From Mytilus trossulus (lineage: Eukaryota > Mollusca > Bivalvia > Mytilida > Mytilidae), in NCBI RefSeq assembly GCF_036588685.1, contig NC_086378.1:18019578-18083577 (forward strand): DNA of 64,000 nucleotides. The letters are read 5' to 3'. Positions 55,626-64,000 of this stretch are shown here, piece by piece. The notes under the pieces are model-generated. The model saw nothing but the letters and a program-made list of their open reading frames with translations. It was not told the origin of the DNA and ran no database searches. The first letter of the stretch is position 1, and every line of letters starts with the position of its first letter. A program made the position numbers and the translations under genes.

Positions 55626-57705
55626 ATTTTATTATGCTACAGCTTTAAAGATCGATGTTATAACTCATGAAATGGATTAAAAAATGTTCAGGAAAATGGT
55701 GTCAAGATCAAGAGATGCTCAATCAATTACTATAGATTAGAAAACAATGACAATAAATAGTTATCAAAGGAACCAGGCTATAAACTATAAAATCTTTTAC
55801 AAAATGAATCATTTTTTTCTTTATTTTTTAACTGTGACACAGACTTTTATAGAATATACCAACGCAAAGAACCATTGAAACAACTCTTACATGTTCGCAG
55901 GTGGCGTGTTGCAAGCTTCTAGGCAAAATGTCTGTCTCTACTCGATACACCCTATTTTCCCTTTATTCCAATCAACTCATAACTTGCAGAACCTACTTAT
56001 TGTATACAAGTATATTGTTACTACATTCTCATCCTGAACATGCAAGTCATATCTGCCACTGGAAGTCATGACCGTACCAAAATCTTTTCTGCAACCACTG
56101 GACACATATCAACCTTAAGCTTCAATTTCTCTAGTAGAAAGTGTATTTCACTGTCAATTAACTTACATGGCCAAAGCGGCTAAACATCTAAAAATCGGGA
56201 TAAGGATAAAATGGAAATAATATCGTCAGATAATATATTTCGTTCGTCAAATGAATTCGTACTATGGCATGCTTTTATAGTCACAATGCATTTATTTAGC
56301 ACGAAAACCCATAACACGAGGTTAATATCTTGTAAATCGTAACAGATACGGAAATTTGATTGCCTGTGTGAAAGAGGAATGATTGAATCCATTTGATTTT
56401 GGTATTATGGAATTTTCAGATAAGTTTTCCACAAAAGGCTTCTACGTTATGGCATGTCTCCCCCCTGCTAATACATGTAGGCCAGTGCTGTATTAAATAA
56501 ATGAAAACATGCTCTTCAATCTTTTCTAAAATTCAGAGTATCAGACATAAAATGTGAACTTTTAAGTGACTTTCCGCTGTTGTTTTTTCTATGGTCGGGT
56601 TGTTGTCTCTTTGATACATTCCCCATTTCCATTCTCAATTTTACTTTAAGATTTTAACACTACATCATTGTTTGAACAAGCGACGAAATTTCTCAAATTT
56701 TAGTTTGTAATAAAAAAAAATATACGAGAAGAACACCCATAGTACAGATGATTAGAGCTACATAGTTATTCTTCTTTGAAGACAACTAAATTTAATTTGG
56801 TTAGACATAATCATTTATCATGTGCAATATTGATTTTAACAGCAAATGTGTAGCATTTTCAACATTTTTATTTGAACTTAGTAAAATAGGTGATAATTTG
56901 TGTGAGAATAAAATATAAGCTCTTTGAAATTCGAAAATTAGTATTTTTAAGAGAGTAAACAATACAGGGGACAGTAACCATACCACTTTATGCTATATAC
57001 TAATGTCTAGTAGTTATAGGAAATATTATTGTATTGCTAAACTAACATCAGTTTTAAAATTGAATTTCACTGACAAAAAAATAAAAAAAAACTTAACAGT
57101 GATTCATCACATCTTATTAAAAAGTAATGATACCAAGTTGGCAATCGTAAAAGTAGAAGAAAGACGGAAAACACTAGGACCAAAAGAAAAACGAAGCAAT
57201 CAACAGTCAGATAGCATTACAGAAAAGAGAAAAAAAATCTAAAAAAAATGGTGTGAATTATATTGAATAATTTACTATGTTCAATATTTGATATATAACC
57301 AAGTCACATTATTTTGACTCCGACATTTGCTTATGCTCCTAAATTGGTTCAGTTTCAAATTTTTGGTTGGTGCTGTCCTGTTATAAAAAAAACCCAGGCT
57401 TCTCTACCGTCAAAACTGGCATCCTACCGTGTATTACCAATATGAGAATAATGAATTTTCAAGTCATAACAATATAGAAATTATGCATTCCTGTGTCAAT
57501 AAGACATCAGGTGTTAAATTTGATAAATATATCTTTCATTTTAAACAAAGTGTCTCAACACAATCGATTTACCTTTCCCAAATTTAATCTCCGGTATTGA
57601 TACATTGACAATCATTATTTTCAATATTTGCAAAACCAAGACAATTATCTTTTGTTTACCACTGTTTACGACCAGAAGCAGATCATAACATTTTACCAAA
57701 AAATC
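55626..57705. other. Intergenic DNA, one repeat fragment
   Basis: A reversed family A fragment lies at about 56576-56643 (GTTGTCTCTTTGATACATTC). The 79-codon frame at 57003-57242 is Lys-rich and lacks motifs. Nothing else is recognised. Confidence 0.4.
56576..56643 (-). repeat. Family A fragment, reversed
   Basis: GTTGTTTTTTCTATGGTCGG to CCCCATTTCCATTCTCAATT is the reverse complement of the start of family A. Confidence 0.85.
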
Positions 57706-57765
57706 ATGGACTATATATCAAAATGTGGGCGAATACTACTTGTTGTTTTAAATGTCATTTTTTTG
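57706..57765 (+). CDS. Possible tetraspanin first coding exon
   Basis: ATG at 57706 opens MDYISKCGRILLVVLNVIFL, directly followed by a consensus donor GTAAGT. Tetraspanins begin with a short cytoplasmic stretch, a K-C residue pair and a first membrane helix of the form LLVxxNxIF, and often have an intron there. No following exon (for example one with the CCG motif) was found in the next 4 kb. This could be chance or an orphan fragment. Confidence 0.3.
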
Positions 57766-58577
57766 GTAAGTACTTTAAAAGATGTCTTTTTAATGCAATT
57801 TTATGAGGTCTTCACACAATTTATCCTTTCTAGGTTACTCCTTTGTTGAATGAATCCTTTCCACGCGTTTAATTTAATTGGTACATATTGCACAGCCTTC
57901 ATGATGTGTTTTGTTTTATGATAGCAAAAAGATAAACCCCGCCACATAAATTTGAAACATTTGGTTCTTTAACCAGTAAACATTTTACCGTGGGTCTCTA
58001 CGCAATGTTGCAACTATACACATTTCGATTACTAAACAACATTATTTTTACAATTAGACATTAACTATTATAGCTATCTTTTATATATGTTACCCTTTAT
58101 TGTATCAAACACCCAATAAAAAGCAGATAAAATAGAGATCAACAATCCAAAAAATGAAACACAGGTATGACTTGGTCTAACAAAATTATCCAAAGTTAAA
58201 ACAAACTAAATGGAAAATGATCGAGTGTTGAAACCAGATCTAAGACATATTTATGCCATTCTGTGCCTTTTTCAGCATATAAGCCAGAGGTGTTATCCGC
58301 TTGTGGTAGAATTTTATACTGTAAGGTTAAAATCAAACACAAGAAATCTTAAGAAAATCTTTTGAAAATAAAGAATTTTGTATTTTTGCAAGGATCTACA
58401 AACTATAAAGACACAATATGTATATTTTAAGTCACTATTTGGTTGAATATGATAAAATTGTTAATTAATGTGTTATTTGCAAGAAAATATTATCAAACAG
58501 GAAGTGACCACCATTTAATTAACCTTAGACTTATTTAACAAACAAACATACGGGTAAAAATAGTCAAAATAAAATAT
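57766..58577. other. Intergenic or intronic DNA, nothing recognised
   Basis: AT-rich, with no repeat family recognised and no exon-like frame with splice sites that would continue the exon above. Confidence 0.3.
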
Positions 58578-59340
58578 TATAAATATAAGAACATGTGGTA
58601 TGATTGCCAATACTACAACTTTTCATTAGAATCCAAATGGTGTAGAAGTAAGCAACTATAGGGAACCGTCGGCCTTCAACAATGAGCAAATACCATACCA
58701 CATATCAAACTATAAAAGGCTCTGAAATAGCATATATACAAATATTTAAAACAAAGTATCGGCCAGTGCGATGCATGTCAATCTGCTGGTATGAAACACT
58801 AGTAAGTATTCAGGCCTATACTCTAATATCGGTGACTGTAGATGATCGATTACATCATTCCTGTAACGTCATGACCAGTTCATGAAGACCAGACTTTGTA
58901 TATATAAAAATAAGAAGATGTGGTATGATTGGCAATGGGACAACTATCAACAATTCAAAAAGACCACATGAAATTAAAGTTGACAACTATAGGTCATTAT
59001 TCGAACTTCACAAATGGGCAACATCCATACCGAATAGCCGCTATACAAGGCCATGGCATAAAAATGTACATAACTTAAAACAAAAATGATTTACGGCAAC
59101 GGTAACTGAATTACAGGGTCCTGACTTATGGACAGGCACCTACATGGTATGACAGGGTTTAACTAGTTTGAAGGCGCAAACTCTGCATTAACAGTGGTGT
59201 AATATTTACAACAAAAGCAAGAACTATTAAAATCGATTGAAACTTTCTATACTCATCATATCGATACAAAACAGAAAGATATCGAATAAAAACACGAGTA
59301 TTTTTACATCCATACAAAAAAGACTATGATTACATTTCTG
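58578..59340 (+). repeat. Two adjacent family B repeats
   Basis: A truncated copy runs at about 58578-58745 (AACATGTGGTATGATTGCC; GGCCTTCAACAATGAGCAAA). A second copy starts AATAAGAAGATGTGGTATGA at about 58908 and continues with CTGACTTATGGACAGGCACC to about 59340. Confidence 0.75.
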
Positions 59341-62018
59341 AGATGACTTGCAGTTACAAACAGCTAGTTTAAAGCAAATAGCAATTAATTAAAATATGAA
59401 TCTAAGATTGACTACAGTATCAATCAGTACTCATCCAACATTCAATGGATTTGGGATAAAGACGTCATTATCTGTTTAAGAAATTATGTCTTGGTTGAAT
59501 TTTGATATTTGAGATTTTCTCATACTATAGTGGCAAAATGTGAGCTTCATATTCTGTAAAACTACTTAACGATTTGTTTACGGATTATAACGAGTGCTAT
59601 ATATATGGAAGTGTTTAACGACCTTGACTGGCTTTTCAGCTTACATGTTTGTTACGATTTTATACGAGCACTCTTCGTGTAATAACGAGAACTATACGAA
59701 TAGATTCTTGCGTATTGTATACGATTTTAGAATCGGTATTAAAGTTGTAAAACCGAACACTTGATTTCAGTTGTTATTATGCGCAAGACCTTGCAAATCG
59801 CATTTAACATACTCCTTTTGAATTTGTGGGATCCGTAAGGACTGGTGAAACATTTGAAATGTTCATACAGTGCTTGTTGCAAGACAAACTTTCTTCCTCT
59901 GTCCAATATAGCATAATTTTCCATGGACATTTCTAATTGCCCCGACCTTCATCCCTGACGGCCTCTATTACAAGGCGTTATGTTATTACATGTGTTATTG
60001 TCCTGAAGATGTAGAAAATGTCTCGAATATGTAGCCGCAGGGCGTTTAACAATCAACCAATCTACATGTTATAATTATAACAATCAGGAATATGGCACCA
60101 AACGAAAAAACAGTAATAAGTTTCACCGAAGTAAAGAAAGAGCATCGATAAGAAACAATGCATGCCTTTATGTTATCTGCTGTAAATTTCATCCTACCAG
60201 GATTGGATTGGAAGAAAAATACCATAAAACGAATACTAGTAACCAGTATTTTACCATAAACCATAAGTTTACAATTATGGTTTTACTCAATTAGCCGAAG
60301 AATCAACAAGAAGCAGTCACATCTTTTTTTTTTTTTTTAATTTATCATATTTTATTAAAGTCTGTACATTTGTTAGTTTTAAAACATCAAGTACAGTCAG
60401 GCAGTCACATCTAAATAGATCTTGCAAACCATCCATGCAGATTACTTAAGACTTAGATCAAACCAGGTTTAACATAAACGGTACCAATTTTTCGTCACGA
60501 TATGCGCATTTCTACAATTTATATCTCTGCATTGGTACTCGAGGCCAAAATATTTGATAATCAACAGGTTATTAAAGAGGCGGAGAACTATAAACCAACA
60601 AAATGATCAAAATAAAAAGGTATAGCCAAAACCGGTGAAGGAATTAGATCAAACCACCTTTATCAGAAATTGATATAGTAAAATCAACATTACATCGTCT
60701 AGACATCAGAAAAAAACTCGTTAGTTATTATGATATGACAAAGCCACATTAGAGAATGAAAGAAATGACAACACAACCATCCATTGCATAGTTCTATGTA
60801 TGTCAAGGAAATAAAAGTCAAATGAAATGCGTGGAATCTAGTTCATAAAATTAAGAAAAAAATATAAAAAGCAACTTAACTAATAAAACAGCAAACGGTA
60901 AGTTATAATCGATTGCAATGGCTTGATAGAAAGGTGAAACAACTATAGGAATAACGGGATTAGAAGTTTAAATGAAAAAAAGAAATCTGGAAACCATAAC
61001 GATGTATGAAAATACAAAAACTTGAAACAAGAGACAAGAGACACAATGTGTTGACGTGCTAACTGGATGATACTAGTCACACCACCACATAATGACCACA
61101 ATGGCCTAATAAATTACAGGAAGCGTTTTAGAAATGCCCAAACACAGACAATCTGATAATAACAGCGCCCTGCTATTTAATCGGAGGGAATTCTACACAT
61201 ATAAAAAGGATAAGGCCAATTTTTTTATATTCTCAGTTTTAAAAAAGATTTTGTATCAAGAGAATGTCTTACACTAAAAGAATTCAAAGACAAGTGCAAG
61301 ATAGCAGGACATTTTCCTACTATATATTTGACATGGATGTTATTGAAAATTGATTCACCAAATTACTGATCAACTTAGGTGTACACAAAGCTCATTGGCA
61401 AGACAATTTAACATCTATAATCTTATAATAATTGCCCACTGAAATATCATCCATTCTAACCTTGATATATACTTTAGGTATGGAGATCAACAAATTAGAA
61501 AATAGATTTTGTCTTAGCTAATGATATCGTTATTCATAATATAACGCTCATATTTCAATATTTTATTAGTTGTTGTCATTCTCCGTCAATGATTCAATGA
61601 TACAAACTGTTTGCAATTGTATAACACATGTCGATATGACTGATGCTATTTTATTGTATATGTAATTTTTTTTAACCTGTATTGCTTTTGAAAAAACTAC
61701 TGATATTATTAATCGGTCACAATACACATGCAATATTTATACTAGCAGTTATTTTCGTAATTGAAATATTGTTTTGTATAAGATCTACATAACTAGAAAA
61801 TTGTCAAATGTCTGCTATAGTCAATGCACACTAATGTTGTATACATTTTTTGAAATCTGCACATGATGCATATTTTCACTGATAACAAAAAGCATATAAT
61901 GTTTAAAATTATTCAGAAATAAAGTTAGGATTAAAATATTAGTTTACAATGAAGAGTTGTTTTCACATAACCTGATTTGAAATAATAACATTTTTTCTAC
62001 ACTTTACTTTTGTGTCAG
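59341..62018. other. Intergenic DNA with one likely dispersed repeat
   Basis: The stretch at about 60440-60660 (TTTTCGTCACGATATGCGCA; AAGGTATAGCCAAAACCGGT) resembles a dispersed mussel repeat I recall, single copy here. The rest is AT-rich without recognised features. Confidence 0.35.
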
Positions 62019-62194
62019 TTCCAAGCACTGCACAGAAGTATCGCATCCGTCACAACTCGGCTGATTCCGTAACTTCATTTATCGAGAGTAGCAGATACAC
62101 CCGAGGATTGACGATTAAGAAATATCGATTTCAGCAAGAACGACACATGAGAAATATCAAAACAAACGTATCTTGGTTTCGAATTGTCGTCTAA
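62019..62194 (+). CDS. Probable terminal exon of an unidentified gene
   Basis: A pyrimidine-rich acceptor (TACTTTTGTGTCAG) ends at 62018. The open frame that follows, entered with one base carried over from an upstream exon, reads VPSTAQKYRIRHNSADSVTS and ends WFRIVV at a TAA at 62192-62194. AATAAA lies 108 nt further on. Composition is less AT-rich than the surroundings. The peptide is basic and hydrophilic, like a cytoplasmic tail, with no known domain. No upstream exon was found. It converges with the channel gene that ends at 62466. Confidence 0.4.
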
Positions 62195-62301
62195 GAAATA
62201 TGAAAGATCAAAACTGGAAAAAAGTCAATTCCCGATTTATTGTTAAACCATTGTGGCTTATCATTTTGTTCACTTTTCCAATTGTAGCAGTTCCGCATAG
62301 T

Positions 62302-62307
62302 AATAAA
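62302..62307 (+). terminator. Candidate poly(A) signal for the exon at 62019-62194
   Basis: AATAAA about 108 nt after the TAA stop. Confidence 0.35.
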
Positions 62308-62465
62308 AGGGACTGCTATATATTCAAATATAAACAGCAAGTCTGACACATCAAACTAAGGAGAACACAATGAAAAAAATACACAAGAAATAAGTTAAGA
62401 CGTGATCGCAACAAACGATAAACGAAGTACATTATCTCTTGAATAGAAATAGCTTAAAACGGCGA

Positions 62466-63635
62466 TTAAAGAAGCACATAGAAAAAATAACTGAGAAATA
62501 TAAGAAAGATTGAAACGTAGGTTCCGTAGAAAAATAAGGAATCAAGTATGGCCGAACCGGCTTTCGCTGTTTTAAAAACATTCTTATTTTCATCAATAGG
62601 TTCAACACTGTTCTTTCTCTTATTCAATCTTTCGATTAAATAATTCATAATATATCCAAAGTTTTTGTCATCTTCGAGATAGAAGTATTTTGCACTGACG
62701 ATAGTACCAATTACAATTGTTCCGCTGATTCCAATCTGAGCTACCATTACTATCAATAACAAGGACATTGGTTTTGAAGCAGTCGGAATGGAACCTGATG
62801 CAAGAGTTAAAAATATTGTGTACGACAGTAGAAGAGTCACTGACAAAGAAACGCGTTCTCCAGATTCGACCGGCAGTACAAACACCAGAGGATTCAATAA
62901 CGAAAATAAAAGAGTTGGTACAATGATCATTACTGCGAAATACAATGGTTCGCGTTTAATCGTAAGTTCCACGAAAAATAGACTGTACCCATAAAAATCG
63001 ATGTCAGTTCTTGTAGAATATTCCTCCAGATTCCAGTCCGAATGTGGTGTTAAATAAACCAATTGAGCCTCGTCGTAAACAGAGTTCAGTGTCACCAGCT
63101 GTGACATAAATCCCCATGCAATAAAAATGAGAGTACACGTTTGTCTGTCAAACGGGAATTTTGATATATCTGTTTGACATTTAGCATTTAGAATACCACC
63201 AGGAAAATAAATCACCTCTCCTGTGGCTGTTATCGTCACCGGGAATTTTAAGCCATCCCCTACATGATTCATTGAGTCGACCCTATTAGAAAGGAAAATT
63301 GATGGAAGCCATAAATCTTTTGATTCGATAACCGTGAAACTCACATTTCCGTACGTAGTTGGATTCCACTTAAGTGCCGAATCAGTCCAATTGAACAACA
63401 TTGCTCCTGTTACAGAAATGCTCTCTTCTACTTCGTTAAATGAATTTAATGAAGTCAAGTAAAATGCGACACCTATCTCTAACCGTTTCGTTGGATTCTC
63501 TATTGGTAGTACCTCTTTTTTGTAATTATTGAATAAATCTGTATGTAATGATTTCAAATCAGCATTTGTCTGTGCTTGAACAATCATGATATATGTAAGC
63601 AACTGTAATAATAATCCAATGTTCCTGAATTTCAT
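62466..63635 (-). CDS. Cys-loop ligand-gated channel subunit, divergent nicotinic-like
   Basis: Likely a plasma-membrane subunit of a pentameric ligand-gated ion channel. It has 389 residues in one uninterrupted exon. A signal peptide covers residues 1-21 (cut near VQA/Q). The extracellular domain follows, with NWT and NVS glycosylation sites at 82 and 97 and the Cys-loop C153-C167 with 13 residues between and the FPFDRQTC motif. M1 spans about 231-255, M2 about 261-281 (SGERVSLSVTLLLSYTIFLT), M3 about 287-314 and M4 about 366-388. Glu260 at the inner M2 end suggests cation passage. The outer-ring acid seen in many nicotinic subunits is Gly281. The vicinal Cys pair of alpha subunits in loop C is absent, and the loop-B Trp region reads AWGFMSQ. 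The M3-M4 loop is short, about 50 residues. The start is the first ATG, immediately before the signal peptide. Confidence 0.93.
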   Translation of the reverse strand: MKFRNIGLLLQLLTYIMIVQAQTNADLKSLHTDLFNNYKKEVLPIENPTKRLEIGVAFYLTSLNSFNEVEESISVTGAMLFNWTDSALKWNPTTYGNVSFTVIESKDLWLPSIFLSNRVDSMNHVGDGLKFPVTITATGEVIYFPGGILNAKCQTDISKFPFDRQTCTLIFIAWGFMSQLVTLNSVYDEAQLVYLTPHSDWNLEEYSTRTDIDFYGYSLFFVELTIKREPLYFAVMIIVPTLLFSLLNPLVFVLPVESGERVSLSVTLLLSYTIFLTLASGSIPTASKPMSLLLIVMVAQIGISGTIVIGTIVSAKYFYLEDDKNFGYIMNYLIERLNKRKNSVEPIDENKNVFKTAKAGSAILDSLFFYGTYVSIFLIFLSYFFYVLL

Positions 63636-64000
63636 TATTTAGCTTATAGTTTTTTCTATAAAATGAAAATTTGCCAAACTGCCAAGTTGTTAAATATAAA
63701 GCGAAATGAATTGCACGATGTTAGCTGTTTAGCTAAAGTGACAACACTCTTCTACTTGAATTTTGGTACAAATTTATATGAAAATGAAAACATTAGAACC
63801 GCCTAAGAATACAATTAGACCCGAGATGGGACAAAAGCAAGATGGAGCCATGATATAAACTACAACGATTTTATAATTGTTTTATTACTACAATTAAAGA
63901 ACAATCATTTTAAAAGGTTCTTAAAATAAGACAAGAGAAAGGTTTTCATGACATCCATTTAGATTTACGTCAAACTAACCTTTTTTTACAGTATGTATGT
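63636..64000. other. Upstream flank of the channel gene
   Basis: AT-rich. A TATAAG string lies about 13 bp before the ATG on the minus strand, too close for a TATA box. No promoter is assigned. Confidence 0.3.

Overview
The window looks like nuclear DNA of a marine bivalve, most likely a mussel (Mytilus-like). It is AT-rich, its genes carry large introns, and nearly half of it is dispersed repeat. Several repeat families resemble ones I associate with mussel genomes, but that species guess is recall and not a database result.

Three protein genes can be reconstructed. On the minus strand (13199 down to 3639), seven coding exons join in frame into a 1007-residue BCL3-like nuclear IkappaB: a basic N-terminal region, six ankyrin repeats and a very long low-complexity C-tail. 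On the plus strand (33825 to 43931), nine coding exons join in frame into a 591-residue protein whose C-terminal ankyrin domain resembles IkappaB-zeta/IkappaB-NS (NFKBIZ/NFKBID). The two genes lie head to head about 20.6 kb apart, so the window holds a divergent pair of atypical IkappaB genes. Two consensus kappaB sites lie 180-250 bp upstream of the BCL3-like start codon, which predicts feedback control by NF-kappaB. At the right end, 63635 down to 62466, there is an uninterrupted 389-residue Cys-loop ligand-gated channel subunit of the divergent nicotinic-like type. Convergent to it is a probable terminal exon of an unidentified plus-strand gene (62019-62194). A weak tetraspanin-like first exon is seen at 57706-57765.

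The 20 kb between the two IkappaB genes is transposon territory. A 1.04-kb element (15338-16375) has a 9-bp target duplication, inverted terminal arrays of a short word, and a transposase-like relic. A much larger unit (19534-29011, 9.5 kb) also has inverted terminal arrays of a 12-bp word, with a precise 6-bp target duplication. Inside it sits an inverted satellite array of roughly 165-180-bp units. Smaller units with the same architecture (a short word repeated at both ends in opposite orientation) lie in the introns of the NFKBIZ-like gene at 39481-39597 and 42585-43359. Other repeats include tRNA-derived SINEs, a 1.18-kb solo LTR with 4-bp target duplication (49924-51104), a non-LTR retrotransposon relic, several palindromic MITE-like units, and two composite elements at 52.8-55.6 kb.

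The most unusual content is the set of word-array (foldback-type) elements, above all the 9.5-kb unit, followed by the divergent atypical-IkappaB gene pair with kappaB sites at one promoter.
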